From positions 992,001 through 1,056,000 of the forward strand of contig CBDFML010000012.1 of assembly GCA_965249645.1 (NCBI GenBank): a stretch of DNA of 64,000 bases. Reading direction: 5' to 3'. The DNA is from CAVOEB01 sp965249645. GTDB lineage: Bacteria > Pseudomonadota > Alphaproteobacteria > UBA828 > JAPUJA01. The notes below the pieces were generated by a model. That model did no database searches, was not told where the DNA came from, and saw only the letters and a program-made list of their open reading frames with translations. Position numbers and translations under genes: made by a program. This document shows positions 1 to 9,186 of this stretch, one piece after another (position 1 is the stretch's first letter; each line of letters begins with the position of its first letter).

Positions 1-726
1 GCGCACTGCGGGATCGACTGCCATCTCGTCGTAGCTGCCTTCGGCCAGGACCGCGCCGCGCTGAAGCACGGTGATTCGGTCGCACAGATCGGCGACCACG
101 CTGAGATTGTGCTCCACCATGAGAATCGTGCGCTCAGCGGCGGCCCGGCGGATCAGTTTGCTGACCCGGCCGACGTCGTCGTGGCCCATGCCCTGGGTCG
201 GCTCATCGAGCAGCATGAGCTCGGGGTTGAGCGCGAGCGTGGTGGCGATTTCGAGCCCCCGCTTCATACCGTAGGGCAATTCGGCAGCCGGGGTTTGCGC
301 TGCGTCTTCGAGGCCAACCGAGGCAAGCAGTTCGAGCGCGCGATCGTTCAGCCGCTCGAGGCAGGCTTCCGAGCGCCAGAAATGAAGGCCTGCGCCGGTC
401 TCGTGCTGGAGCCCGAGGCGCACGTTCTCCAACGCATTCAGATGAGGGAAGGTCGCGGAAATCTGGAATGAGCGAACCAGCCCGCGGCGCGCCACATCGG
501 CGGGTTTTGCACGGGTGATATCGCGCTCGTTGAACAGGATGCGACCTCCCGACGGCTTGAGAAAGCGGGTCAGCAGGTTGAAGACAGTGGTCTTACCCGC
601 GCCGTTGGGCCCGATCAGGCCATGGATGGTGCCCCGGCGGACTTCCAAATTCACATCATCAACAGCGACGAAACCTTTGAATCGTTTCGATAATTTCTGA
701 GTTTGAAGGATAATTTCGTCGGTCAT
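1..726 (-). CDS. ABC transporter ATP-binding protein, LivG type (partial, C-terminus off the left edge)
   Basis: This is the cytoplasmic ATPase of an uptake transporter, most like LivG of branched-chain amino acid or amide importers. The first 242 residues are in the window. Walker A GPNGAGKT lies at residues 39-46, the LivG-style signature ELPYGMKRGLEIA near 149-161, Walker B LMLLDEP at 170-176, and the H-loop His at 206 in VEHNLSV. The ATG at 726-724 begins MTDEIILQT, a normal LivG N-terminus. It is transcribed away from the amine-oxidoreductase pair at 937, so the 210-base gap should hold divergent promoters. The substrate cannot be read from the ATPase alone. No permease or binding protein of this transporter is visible here; they would lie further left. 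Confidence 0.9.
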   Translation of the reverse strand, partial: MTDEIILQTQKLSKRFKGFVAVDDVNLEVRRGTIHGLIGPNGAGKTTVFNLLTRFLKPSGGRILFNERDITRAKPADVARRGLVRSFQISATFPHLNALENVRLGLQHETGAGLHFWRSEACLERLNDRALELLASVGLEDAAQTPAAELPYGMKRGLEIATTLALNPELMLLDEPTQGMGHDDVGRVSKLIRRAAAERTILMVEHNLSVVADLCDRITVLQRGAVLAEGSYDEMAVDPAVR

Positions 727-936
727 GGGCGGCTGGAAGTTCCATCGCGTCGGCTGAATCGCGAGTTTGGTCGGGCGCCGGGCCGTTGGCAAGGGCGGAA
801 CGCCGCCACGATCGGGGCGCGCCAGAGAGGTGTTGATGGCGTTTGGTGCGCTGTCTATTGTCGCACACCGGTGGTCGCGCCGTGCGCGAACGCCATGGGG
901 ATACGCCCGGGGCACAGCAGAAGAAGGACCCAGGAG

Positions 937-3312
937 ATGGTCAAGCATCTTCCCACTCAGAGCCAGGTGGTGATCGTCGGCGGCGGCGTTATCGGCTGCT
1001 CCATTGGCTATCACCTGGCGAAGGAAGGCATAACCGACGTGACCATCGTCGAGCAGGGCAAGTTGACCTGCGGCACGAGCTGGCACGCCGCGGGCCTCAT
1101 CATGCAGCTCCGGCCCAGCCACACGCTCACGCAACTCTGCTGCTACGGCGCCCGGCTGCTGGGCAGTCTGAAGGAGGAAACCGGTCAGGACACAGGCTTC
1201 AAGCAAAACGGCAGCTTGCCCATCGCCCGCCAGCCGGATCGCTACCACGAAATCGCGCGGCTGGTCTCGCTGGGCAGCCGTTTCGGTGTCGAAGCCCACA
1301 TGCTCAGTCCCGCCGAGGTCAAGGAACATTACCCGCTGCTTGACGAAAGCCAGGTGGTCGGCGGCGCGTTTATACCGGATGACGGCCAGGCCAACCCGGT
1401 CGACGTCACAATGGCGTTCGCCCAAGGCGCAAAAAACGCCGGTGTGCGGATCGTCGAGGGGGTCAACGTCACCGGCTTCGAAACGCGCCAGGGCGTGGTC
1501 ACGGGTGTTAAAACTGAAGCGGGCGACATTGCCTGCGAAACCGTCGTGCTGAGTGCCGGAGCCTGGAGCCGCCACCTGGGCAAATTGGCGAACGTGAACG
1601 TGCCGCTCTACGCATCGGAGCATATGTACGTGACCACGGAGCCGAGCGACGATGTGCCGCGCAACCTGCCCGTGCTGCGTGATACAGACGGCTATGTCTA
1701 CGTCAAGGAGGATGCGGGCAAACTCGTGGTCGGCGCGTTCGAACCGCACGCCAAGCCGCTGCCGATCTCTTCTCTGCCGGAGCGTTCGGAATTTCTCGAA
1801 TTGCCAGAAAATTGGGAGCAGTTCGAGCTGCCGATGACCCGGGCGATGGGGATGCTGCCGATCCTGGAGACGCTTGGCATCCGGCACTTCATGAACGGGC
1901 CGGAAAGCTTCACGCCCGATAACCAGTTCATCCTCGGCGAAGCGCCCAATTTGCGGAAATTCTTCGTTGCGGCGGGGTTCAACTCGCAAGGAATTCTCAG
2001 CTCAGCCGGGGTCGGCAAGGCAATGGCGGAGTGGATCGTGGCCGGCCAGCCGACCATGGATCTTTCCGAGATCGATATCGCACGTTTTCATCCGTTCCAG
2101 TCGAACCGTCGTTTTCTGCACGACCGGTTACGCGAATCGCCGGGCCTGCTTTATGCCATGCACTGGCCCTACCGCCAGATGGAAACCGCCCGGCCGGTGC
2201 GCCTGACCCCGCTGCACGCGAAGCTCGATGGGCACGGCGCCGTGTTCGGCGAGGCGGTCGGCTGGGAGCGGGCGAACTGGTACGCACCCGATGGCGTGGA
2301 GCGGGTCTACGAGTATTCCTACGGTCGGCAGAACTGGTTTCCCCATGTTGCGGAAGAGCACAAGGCCGTACGCGAGACGGTCGGGCTGTTCGACCTCTCG
2401 TCGTTCGGCAAGGCATGGATCCAGGGGCGCGACGCCATGGACCAGTTGCAGAAGATCTGTTCGGCCGACATGACCAAGCCCACCAGCAAGGTGACCTACA
2501 CCCATTTTCTGAACGAAAGCGGCGGCATCGAGGCGGATCTCACCATCACGCGCCTTGCGGACGACGAATTCCTGCTGGTCACGGCGGCGGCGGCGCAGCA
2601 TCGCGATATCGACTGGGTGCGTCGTCATCTTGACCCCGACGCCCACGTCGCGGTGACGGACGTGACTTCGGGGTACGCGGTGCTTGCGGTGATGGGACCG
2701 AGATCACGTGATCTGCTGGGGCGCGTGAGCGACACCGATTTTTCCAACGACGCGTTCCCCTTCGGCACCGCACAGCCCATCGAGGTCGGCTACGCCAAGG
2801 GCTGGGCCATGCGAGTGACCTTCGTGGGCGAGCTGGGTTGGGAGATATACCCGCCGACCGAGTTTGCGGGCCCGGTGTTCGATTTGCTGGTCAAAGAGGG
2901 GGGAGACGTCGGCCTGCATCTCGCGGGCTATCACGCGCTCGACAGTTTACGCAGCGAGAAGGGCTATCGCCATTGGGGCCACGACATCAGCCCCGAGGAC
3001 ACGCCGCTGGAGGCGGGGCTGGGCTTTGTCGTGCCGCGCGCCAAGGAGGATGATTTCCTGGGCCGCGCCGCGATCGAGAAGCAACGCCAAGAGGGCATTC
3101 GCCGACGCATGGCGCATTTCCTGATGGCGGACGCGGAGCCCATGCTGTTTCACAACGAGCCGATCTACCGCAACGGCGTTTTGGTGGGGCGGATTACGTC
3201 GGGCTGGATCGAGGAGGGGGTCTACGAGATCGAGATCGCGGGAGACCGCTTCGCGGCCACGGGCAGCGCGCGGGCGTTCTACGATCCAGACGGAGAGCGT
3301 GTCAAAGGCTAA
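937..3312 (+). CDS. FAD-dependent dimethylglycine/sarcosine dehydrogenase-like oxidoreductase with GcvT domain
   Basis: This is a 791-residue two-part enzyme. It has an N-terminal DAO-type FAD domain with dinucleotide motif GGGVIG at 15-20, then from about residue 430 a GcvT/aminomethyltransferase-like folate domain (FVGELGWEIY). His50 in GTSWHAAG sits where dimethylglycine and sarcosine dehydrogenases attach FAD covalently. These enzymes oxidise N-methyl amines and can pass the one-carbon unit to tetrahydrofolate. The open frame extends upstream to 703, but the ATG at 937 has a good RBS (CAGGAG) and begins just before the FAD motif. The second FAD oxidoreductase starts 17 bases after the stop, so the two are probably cotranscribed. 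The exact substrate is not determined. Confidence 0.9.
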   Translation: MVKHLPTQSQVVIVGGGVIGCSIGYHLAKEGITDVTIVEQGKLTCGTSWHAAGLIMQLRPSHTLTQLCCYGARLLGSLKEETGQDTGFKQNGSLPIARQPDRYHEIARLVSLGSRFGVEAHMLSPAEVKEHYPLLDESQVVGGAFIPDDGQANPVDVTMAFAQGAKNAGVRIVEGVNVTGFETRQGVVTGVKTEAGDIACETVVLSAGAWSRHLGKLANVNVPLYASEHMYVTTEPSDDVPRNLPVLRDTDGYVYVKEDAGKLVVGAFEPHAKPLPISSLPERSEFLELPENWEQFELPMTRAMGMLPILETLGIRHFMNGPESFTPDNQFILGEAPNLRKFFVAAGFNSQGILSSAGVGKAMAEWIVAGQPTMDLSEIDIARFHPFQSNRRFLHDRLRESPGLLYAMHWPYRQMETARPVRLTPLHAKLDGHGAVFGEAVGWERANWYAPDGVERVYEYSYGRQNWFPHVAEEHKAVRETVGLFDLSSFGKAWIQGRDAMDQLQKICSADMTKPTSKVTYTHFLNESGGIEADLTITRLADDEFLLVTAAAAQHRDIDWVRRHLDPDAHVAVTDVTSGYAVLAVMGPRSRDLLGRVSDTDFSNDAFPFGTAQPIEVGYAKGWAMRVTFVGELGWEIYPPTEFAGPVFDLLVKEGGDVGLHLAGYHALDSLRSEKGYRHWGHDISPEDTPLEAGLGFVVPRAKEDDFLGRAAIEKQRQEGIRRRMAHFLMADAEPMLFHNEPIYRNGVLVGRITSGWIEEGVYEIEIAGDRFAATGSARAFYDPDGERVKG

Positions 3313-3329
3313 GGCGGAAGGGAATAATC

Positions 3330-4736
3330 ATGGCGAGCCCTTGTTACTGGATTACCCAGGCGTTGGCCGAAGACGATGCTGTCTCGCCGGCGCTCGAGGG
3401 CGAGTACAAGGCCGATGTCTGCATCGTCGGCGGCGGCTACCTCGGGCTGTGGACGGCGATACGCCTGAAGCAGGACGATCCCAAGCTCGATGTGGTGCTG
3501 ATCGAGCAGAATTTCTGCGGCTCGGGTCCGAGTGGGCGCAACGGCGGATACGTGCTGAGCTGGTGGGCAAAATACCAAACCATGAAAAAGATCTGTGGCA
3601 CGGCTGAGGCGATCCGATTGTGCCAGGCCTCGGCCGAGACGGTCGACGAGATCGGCCGGTTCTGCGCGAGCTACGGGATCGACGCCGAATACCGCCGCAA
3701 CGGCTGGTTGTGGCTGGCCACTTGCGCCGCCCATGACGGCGCCTGGACACCGATCATCGACGACCTCGAGCGGCGCCAGATCCACCCCTTCGGGCGCCTG
3801 ACGCCGGACGAGGCGTCGGCCCGGGCACACAGCCGCGCCCATGTGACGGGCGTGTTCGAGCCGACGGCAGCAACAGTCCAGCCCGCCAAGCTGGCGCGCG
3901 GCCTACGCCGGGTCGCCATCGAGCTCGGCGTGCAGTTGTTCGAGAACACGCCGATGACCCGCCTGGTTCGCTCGCATCCGCCGGTGGTGGAAACCGCCCG
4001 CGGGCGCATCGTCGCAGGCAAGGTCGCGCTCACCATGAATGCCTGGGCGGCGCAATTTGCCGAGATCCGCAAGGCCATCGTGGTGATCGGCAGCGACTTG
4101 ATGATCACCGAACCCATGCCTGAGCGGCTAATGGAGCTGGGCTACACCGACAGGGTGGCGATTAGCGATTCCCGCACGCTTGTCTCGGGCTGGCGCAACA
4201 CTCCCGACGGGCGCCTGATTTCGGGCCGGGGCGGGGTTTCCTGTCTGCACGCCTATCGCGGGCGCGTAGGCACCAGCTTTGACGGCCGCTCGACCCAGGA
4301 GGAGGGAATGCGGGACATTCGCAGTCTGCTCTACCCCGGGTTGGAGGATGCGCCGACCGCGACGAGCTGGAGTGGCCCCGTCGACCGTTCGAAATCGGGT
4401 CTGCCGTTCCTCGGCCGCCTCGGTGGCCACCGGGACATCGTCTTCGGCGTCGGTTTCTCGGGCAACGGAGTCGGACCGACCCGTGTGTGCAGCCGGATTC
4501 TATGCTCCCTGATCGGCAACAAGCAGGACGAATGGGCAAAATCCGGGCTGGTGCGGCCGCTGACCTACGACTTTCCTCCCGAACCGATCCGCCATCTCGG
4601 AGTCGGGTTGGTGCGCAAGGCGGTGATCGCGAAGGAAGAGGCGGAGATGGCAGGGCGCAAACCCGGTGCCATCGCAAGTTATTTCGCCGGTTTGGCGCCG
4701 AACATGCTCGCGACCGGGAAGACGCTGGACGAATAG
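3330..4736 (+). CDS. FAD-dependent amine/amino-acid oxidoreductase (PuuB/DadA-like)
   Basis: A 468-residue single-domain flavoprotein of the DAO family. The FAD-binding GGGYLG is at residues 34-39, and GSGPSGRNGG at 64-73 is characteristic of the gamma-glutamylputrescine oxidase (PuuB) branch. The C-terminal part has the usual second FAD contact (GVGFSGNGVGPT). It follows the dimethylglycine-dehydrogenase-like gene by 17 bases and likely acts in the same amine or betaine breakdown route, but substrate specificity is inference. An RBS (GGAAGGGA) precedes the ATG. Confidence 0.85.
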   Translation: MASPCYWITQALAEDDAVSPALEGEYKADVCIVGGGYLGLWTAIRLKQDDPKLDVVLIEQNFCGSGPSGRNGGYVLSWWAKYQTMKKICGTAEAIRLCQASAETVDEIGRFCASYGIDAEYRRNGWLWLATCAAHDGAWTPIIDDLERRQIHPFGRLTPDEASARAHSRAHVTGVFEPTAATVQPAKLARGLRRVAIELGVQLFENTPMTRLVRSHPPVVETARGRIVAGKVALTMNAWAAQFAEIRKAIVVIGSDLMITEPMPERLMELGYTDRVAISDSRTLVSGWRNTPDGRLISGRGGVSCLHAYRGRVGTSFDGRSTQEEGMRDIRSLLYPGLEDAPTATSWSGPVDRSKSGLPFLGRLGGHRDIVFGVGFSGNGVGPTRVCSRILCSLIGNKQDEWAKSGLVRPLTYDFPPEPIRHLGVGLVRKAVIAKEEAEMAGRKPGAIASYFAGLAPNMLATGKTLDE

Positions 4737-4738
4737 GA

Positions 4739-5347
4739 TTATTGGAGCGGGCGTGTCGCTGTGAGATCGATCTCGATCGTCACTTCGTTTCCAACCATCG
4801 AGGTATCGCGCCACGGGCCCTGACCGACGCCGTAATCGATCCGCAGGATTTCCAGCGCGCCGACGACCCTGGCGAGAAGAAAGTCGGGCGACTCCGGATC
4901 AGGAACGATCGTCAGGATAAAGGGCAAATCGACCGCCCGGGTGACGTCGCGTAGCGTCAGTTGGCCGTGGGCGACGTAGCCACCGTCCTCACCGGTGCGG
5001 GAAAATTCGCCCGCCTCGAACAGGGCCGTGGGCCAGCTCGCCGTATCGAAAAGATCTTTCGAGCGAATGGCATCGTCGCGCTCGGCGTTTTCCGTGGTCA
5101 CGCTGGCGATCACAATCTCGACCCGGACGGCGCCGGCATCGAGGGCGTCGGGATCGAAGCGGATGGCGGCGGAAAATTCCTCAAAGTTGCCCGGTACGGG
5201 ACTGCCCGCCTGACGGGCGACGAAGCCCACCCGGCTGGCCGAGGGATCGACCTCCCACGCGGGCGCGTCGTCTGCAATCGCCGGGGCCGAGACCCAGGGC
5301 AGCATGAGCGCGGCCGCGACAAGCAATATCCCGCTGCGGCGCCCCAT
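4739..5347 (-). CDS. YceI family periplasmic protein
   Basis: A 202-residue exported lipocalin-like YceI protein. These bind long isoprenoid or amphipathic ligands, possibly quinone-related, in the periplasm. The first 25 residues form a signal peptide (hydrophobic LLVAAALMLPWV, cleavage near AIA-DD). The mature part begins with the family's W-x-VDPSASRVGF start. The open frame runs further upstream, but the ATG at 5347 is preferred because it overlaps the stop of the cytochrome b561 gene (TGATG), implying translational coupling. It is the third gene of a YceI / b561 / YceI cluster. Its stop lies only two bases beyond the stop of the convergent oxidoreductase gene. Confidence 0.88.
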   Translation of the reverse strand: MGRRSGILLVAAALMLPWVSAPAIADDAPAWEVDPSASRVGFVARQAGSPVPGNFEEFSAAIRFDPDALDAGAVRVEIVIASVTTENAERDDAIRSKDLFDTASWPTALFEAGEFSRTGEDGGYVAHGQLTLRDVTRAVDLPFILTIVPDPESPDFLLARVVGALEILRIDYGVGQGPWRDTSMVGNEVTIEIDLTATRPLQ

Positions 5348-5901
5348 CAGCGACTTCCCGGCAGCATGCGCCGCAGCACGTCGTCGCCCAGGACCAGGTG
5401 ATGGCGGAGTGCCGCCGCAGCGTGCAGCGCAATGAGCGAGGCCAAGGCGAAGCTGGAGGCTAAGTGAACGGTGAGGAAGGCGTCCTTGAGGCCGTTGTTC
5501 GCCGCGATCGGGCTGGGCAGGGTGAACAGGCCGAAGACGATGGTGGGAAATCCCGACGCGAACGCCATCACGAGCCCGCTCGCCGGCTGGAGCAGCAGAA
5601 GCGCGTAGAGCAAGCCGTGGCTGAGCTGCGCCGCGAGCCGTTCGCGCGCGGACATCTCGTGGGGCAGGGACGGGGGCGGCGAGGCAAGGCGCCACGAAAA
5701 ACGGCCTGCCAGCAGCAGCAGGGCGAGCAGACCGAGCGACTTATGCAGGTTATAGAGTGCAAAGGCCTCGGGCCCGATCGGAAGGCCCTGCATGTACCAG
5801 CCGAGGCCGAACTGGGTGAGCACCAGCACCGCCATCGCCCAATGGAAGCCTTGCGCGATCACGCCGTAGCGCAGGCTGTCGTTGCGCAGGCGGAGTGCCA
5901 T
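5347..5901 (-). CDS. Cytochrome b561 family protein
   Basis: A 184-residue inner-membrane di-haem cytochrome b of the bacterial CybB type, with four hydrophobic segments (about 15-35, 47-67, 95-117 and 143-165). Candidate haem-ligand histidines are H20, H53, H146 and H160, all in membrane helices. CybB oxidises ubiquinol or reduces small oxidants. It lies between two YceI genes and overlaps the stop/start of the downstream one, so the three probably work together at the inner membrane and periplasm. The pairing of b561 and YceI genes is known; the reaction carried out is not settled. Confidence 0.9.
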   Translation of the reverse strand: MALRLRNDSLRYGVIAQGFHWAMAVLVLTQFGLGWYMQGLPIGPEAFALYNLHKSLGLLALLLLAGRFSWRLASPPPSLPHEMSARERLAAQLSHGLLYALLLLQPASGLVMAFASGFPTIVFGLFTLPSPIAANNGLKDAFLTVHLASSFALASLIALHAAAALRHHLVLGDDVLRRMLPGSR

Positions 5902-5919
5902 GCCGCCCCGAATTCTGCT

Positions 5920-6531
5920 CTAATCCTGGCGGCGCAGTTCCGCCTCGATCTTGATCGTCACCGAGTCGGAGGTGAGCGGGGCATAGAGGCCCAAATCGAA
6001 GTCGCTGCGCAGAATGGTCGTGTGTGCAGAGAACGCAGAATAATACGCGCCGGCGTACCACTCCATGTAGGGCGCGAGCGGATGCTCACCCGAGAAGTTG
6101 AATGTCACGTCGAGGGTGACCGGCCGGGTAATGCCCTTGATGGTCAAATCGCCGATGATCAGGCCCGTGGCGGCGCCGGTCTGGCGAACTTCAGTGCTCT
6201 TGAAGGTCACCGTGGGGTGATTGGCCACGTCGAAAAAATTCGCGCTTTTCAGGTCGTCGTCGAGCAAACTGGTGACGGTCCGCACGCTGGCGGGGTCGAT
6301 GGTAAGTTCGACGCTGCTATTTGCCGGATTTTCCTGGTCGAACACCACCGTGCCCTCGAAATCGGCAAAGCGGGCATGCTGGGTCGACAGCCCGAGATGG
6401 TTGTACGTAAACAAGAGTTGCGAATGCCCGGTGTCGAAGCTGTAGCGATCCGCTGCCGTAGCCGGTAGCACTCCCGCCAGAGCAAGTCCGCCGACAAGAA
6501 CGACAAATTTTAAAACATTGAGTTTTTTCAT
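5920..6531 (-). CDS. YceI family periplasmic protein
   Basis: This second YceI paralogue (203 residues) is the first gene of the three-gene cluster. A clear signal peptide spans residues 1-26 (MKKLNVLKF then a hydrophobic core ending ATA). The mature protein starts RYSFDTGHSQLLFTYNHLG, the classic YceI opening, with the T-F-N-F-x-G strand nearer the end. The start is supported by a strong RBS (AAAGGGAGG, about 9 bases upstream). It has diverged well from the other copy, so this is not a recent duplication. The b561 gene follows after 18 bases. Confidence 0.9.
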   Translation of the reverse strand: MKKLNVLKFVVLVGGLALAGVLPATAADRYSFDTGHSQLLFTYNHLGLSTQHARFADFEGTVVFDQENPANSSVELTIDPASVRTVTSLLDDDLKSANFFDVANHPTVTFKSTEVRQTGAATGLIIGDLTIKGITRPVTLDVTFNFSGEHPLAPYMEWYAGAYYSAFSAHTTILRSDFDLGLYAPLTSDSVTIKIEAELRRQD

Positions 6532-6739
6532 AAGGCTATCCCTCCCTTTGAATCTTATTTTTCAGCGCGATAAATACAACCGATTGGAGTGAATATAGGC
6601 GGTGCGACGGCCAAAGCCACTTCACATGAGCGTGATCGGCAGCAAGCCCGAAAGGATGACGGGGAGCGATGGACGAACCCGGATGCCACGCCTATGGTTG
6701 TCCTCCAAAGCCGGCAAATAGACGGGAGACTCCGACGCC

Positions 6740-7930
6740 ATGGCCATGATCCCCGAAATCGAGCAAATCCGCGACGAAATGCAAGGCTGGCGGCGCGATA
6801 TACATGCCCATCCGGAGACGGCGTTCGAGGAAGTGCGAACGGCGGCTCTGGTCGCCGAGAAGCTGAAGGGATTCGGCCTCGACGAGGTCCATACGGGGAT
6901 CGCGACGACGGGCGTCGTCGGGGTGCTGCGCGCCGGGTCGTCTTCAGCGGGCAATCAGGCCCGCTCCATCGGCCTACGTGCCGACATGGACGCGCTCGAC
7001 GTATTTGAAAAAAACGACTTCGAGCATCGCTCGCAGCACGACGGCAAAATGCACGCCTGTGGCCATGACGGACATACCACCATGCTGCTGGGTGCGGCCC
7101 AGCACCTGGCCCGGACCCGGCGTTTCGACGGCACGGTCTATTTCATCTTCCAGCCCGCGGAAGAGAACGAAGGCGGCGGCGAAGCCATGGTCAAGGCGGG
7201 GCTGTTCGAGCGCTTTCCGGCCGAGGGGGTTTACGGCATGCACAACTGGCCCGGGCTGGAAATCGGCAAAATGGCAGTGCGCGCCGGCCCCATGCTGGCG
7301 GCCTTCGACCTGTTCGAGATCACCGTGACGGGCAAGGGGGCGCACGCGGCCATGCCTCATCTGAGCATCGACCCGGTGGTTGTGGCAAGCCACGTGGTGA
7401 CCGCGCTTCAGACGATCCCCTCGCGCACCGTCGATCCGCTAGAATCGTCGGTCGTCACGGTGACCCAATTTCATGGCGGCGATACCTGGAACGTGATCCC
7501 AGAAACCGTGGTTTTGCGCGGCACCGGCCGTTCGTTCAGCGCCAAGGTCCGCGATCAGCTCGAGAGCCGCGTGACGGAAACCGCGGAGCGCATCGCCGCG
7601 GCATTTGGCGCAAGCGCCGAAACCCGCTACATGCGGCGCTATCCCACCACCGTGAACAGCGAGGCCGAGACCGAGACGGCGGCCACTGTCGCGAGCCAGG
7701 TGGTGGGGCCCGACAATCTCGACCGCGATCCCAGCCCGGCCATGGGTTCGGAGGACTTCGCCTACATGCTGCAAGAGAAGCCGGGCTGTTACATCCTGCT
7801 CGGCAACGGCCCCGGCGAAGGGGGCTGCACGTTGCACAATCCCCACTACGACTTTAACGACGAAGCGCTCGCGATCGGCGCCAGCTACTGGGCCCGGCTG
7901 GCCGAGCATTGCCTGGCCGCGCCGGAGTGA
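6740..7930 (+). CDS. M20 family amidohydrolase (hippurate hydrolase / N-acyl-amino-acid type)
   Basis: A 396-residue dinuclear zinc amidohydrolase that cleaves N-acyl amino acids or similar amides in the cytoplasm. RADMDAL near residue 80, HACGHDGHTTMLLGAAQHL near 105-123, the EENEGGG catalytic/metal motif and the C-terminal MGSEDFAYM are all intact, so it should be active. The length is normal for the HipO/IAA-amino-acid-hydrolase group. The start could also be the ATG six bases later; neither has a strong RBS (GGGAGA 12 bases upstream of the first). It is divergent from the YceI cluster and stands alone. Confidence 0.88.
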   Translation: MAMIPEIEQIRDEMQGWRRDIHAHPETAFEEVRTAALVAEKLKGFGLDEVHTGIATTGVVGVLRAGSSSAGNQARSIGLRADMDALDVFEKNDFEHRSQHDGKMHACGHDGHTTMLLGAAQHLARTRRFDGTVYFIFQPAEENEGGGEAMVKAGLFERFPAEGVYGMHNWPGLEIGKMAVRAGPMLAAFDLFEITVTGKGAHAAMPHLSIDPVVVASHVVTALQTIPSRTVDPLESSVVTVTQFHGGDTWNVIPETVVLRGTGRSFSAKVRDQLESRVTETAERIAAAFGASAETRYMRRYPTTVNSEAETETAATVASQVVGPDNLDRDPSPAMGSEDFAYMLQEKPGCYILLGNGPGEGGCTLHNPHYDFNDEALAIGASYWARLAEHCLAAPE

Positions 7931-8012
7931 TCGTGCGCCGGGGCTTGGCAGAACGGTCGTTAAGCGCTATAGGGCGGGGCATCCGAGGCCACCGGGAGGC
8001 GAGGAAACGCGC

Positions 8013-8465
8013 ATGATGATGGGCAAGAGCATGGTGGAAACCCTGATGGGCGCCGTCGTGGTGGCCGTGGCCGTGGGCTTTCTGGTCTATGCCTACAGCC
8101 GAAGCAACCTCGAGACGGTCGACGGCTACGTGTTGAGCGCCAAGTTCAGTCGGGTCGACGGGTTGAGCGAAGGCAGCGACGTGCGGCTTGGCGGAATCAA
8201 GATCGGCTCGATTATCGACCAGAACATCGACCCCCTGAGCTACAAGGCGATCGTGCGTATGAGCATCGACCCCGACTACCAGTTGCCCTTGGATACCTCG
8301 GCCGCGGTGGTCAGCGACGGCTTGCTCGGCGGCAAGTATCTCTCGCTCAGCCCCGGCGCTGACGAACGCATGATTGCGCCGGACGGCGAAATTCGCTTCA
8401 CCCAGGGCGCCATCAACATCGAGGAATTGCTCGGCAAGTTCATGTTTGGCACCGACGGGCCGTAA
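8013..8465 (+). CDS. mlaD: MlaD-like MCE-domain protein of outer-membrane lipid transport
   Basis: A 150-residue protein with one N-terminal membrane anchor (about 12-30) and one MCE/MlaD domain (FSRVDGLSEGSDVRLGGIKIG at its start). MlaD forms the periplasmic hexameric ring of the Mla system, which moves phospholipids between the membranes. No mlaE, mlaF, mlaB or mlaC is adjacent; in alphaproteobacteria this gene commonly sits apart, beside the DUF2155 and aat genes, as here. The ATG follows a GAGGAAACGC RBS region. The length is typical of the short form. Confidence 0.88.
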   Translation: MMMGKSMVETLMGAVVVAVAVGFLVYAYSRSNLETVDGYVLSAKFSRVDGLSEGSDVRLGGIKIGSIIDQNIDPLSYKAIVRMSIDPDYQLPLDTSAAVVSDGLLGGKYLSLSPGADERMIAPDGEIRFTQGAINIEELLGKFMFGTDGP

Positions 8466-8537
8466 ATCCGCCGCATTCGGCCCGGACAGTGGGTGTCAAC
8501 GCGCCCGTCGGGGACGGGCGGCAGGCAGGGACCCCCG

Positions 8538-8765
8538 ATGAGCAGATCCGATTCCGCGATCCCCGACACCGTGTGGTGCGCTCCCGACGGCGAGCCACTC
8601 GCGTGTCTCGAAAAAATCAAGGTGCTCAACGAAAACCTCGAGGAAATCCGGGCGATGTGCCAGGACGCCGTGGAGGACGCCGTGCTGATGGGCGGCGACG
8701 AGCGCCAGATCCGCGAGGTGCTGCGCCAACTGATCGAGACCCTCGATGCGCCGTTCAAGGATTAG
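8538..8765 (+). CDS. Small conserved protein of unknown function
   Basis: A 75-residue acidic soluble protein with two helical stretches (ACLEKIKVLNENLEEIRAM and QIREVLRQLIETL), possibly a small helical bundle. I do not recognise a named family. The frame is open from a GTG at 8493, but the ATG at 8538 is preferred because GGCAGGCAGGG lies just upstream. Its last 20 bases overlap the DUF2155 gene, so the two are probably translated together. No signal peptide or metal motif is visible. The gene-like codon use and tight packing argue that it is real. Confidence 0.65.
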   Translation: MSRSDSAIPDTVWCAPDGEPLACLEKIKVLNENLEEIRAMCQDAVEDAVLMGGDERQIREVLRQLIETLDAPFKD

Positions 8766-9186
8766 GGCCAACGCGCGGGCCGGTCTCCTCTTCGCGCTCG
8801 CTTTCTCTCTGGGGCCGGTTGGCGGCGGCGCACCGGCCCAGGACCTGGGCGAAGGGGGTGGCGAGACGATGGAGCCGGAAACGGTGATTTTGCTGCGTGG
8901 TCTCGACAAGGTGACCGCCCGGGTATCGCCTATCGAGGTGCGGGTCGATGAACCGGGCCACTTCGGCAGCCTCGAGATCACCGTTCGCAACTGTCGCAAG
9001 GCGCCGCCGGAAGATCCGCCCGAAAGCGCGGCGTTCCTGGAAATCCGGGAGATCAGGCCAGGCGAGAGTCCGATCGAGCTGTTCAGCGGCTGGATGTTTG
9101 CCTCCAGCCCGGCCTTCTCGACCCTTGAGCACGCCGTCTACGACGTCTGGGTAATCGACTGCGCCGCTCCACCCGCATCGGGGTAG
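8746..9186 (+). CDS. DUF2155 domain-containing secreted protein
   Basis: A 146-residue exported protein with a signal peptide (RAGLLFALAFSLGP, cleavage near residue 31) and the DUF2155 core: RGLDKVTARVSPIEVRVDEP, then FGSLEITVRNCRKAPPEDPPE and the closing FSGWMFASSPAFSTLEHAVYDVWVI. Two conserved cysteines could form a disulfide. The family is widespread in alphaproteobacteria next to mlaD and aat; its function is unknown. The gene overlaps the small upstream ORF by 20 bases and, tail to tail, aat on the other strand by about 49 bases. Confidence 0.85.
   Translation: MRRSRIRANARAGLLFALAFSLGPVGGGAPAQDLGEGGGETMEPETVILLRGLDKVTARVSPIEVRVDEPGHFGSLEITVRNCRKAPPEDPPESAAFLEIREIRPGESPIELFSGWMFASSPAFSTLEHAVYDVWVIDCAAPPASG

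Noticed and set aside
5464..6468. Plus-strand 334-codon frame across the b561/YceI cluster
   Set aside because: Spans two real minus-strand genes with signal peptides and haem histidines; Gln/Arg/Glu-rich shadow composition.
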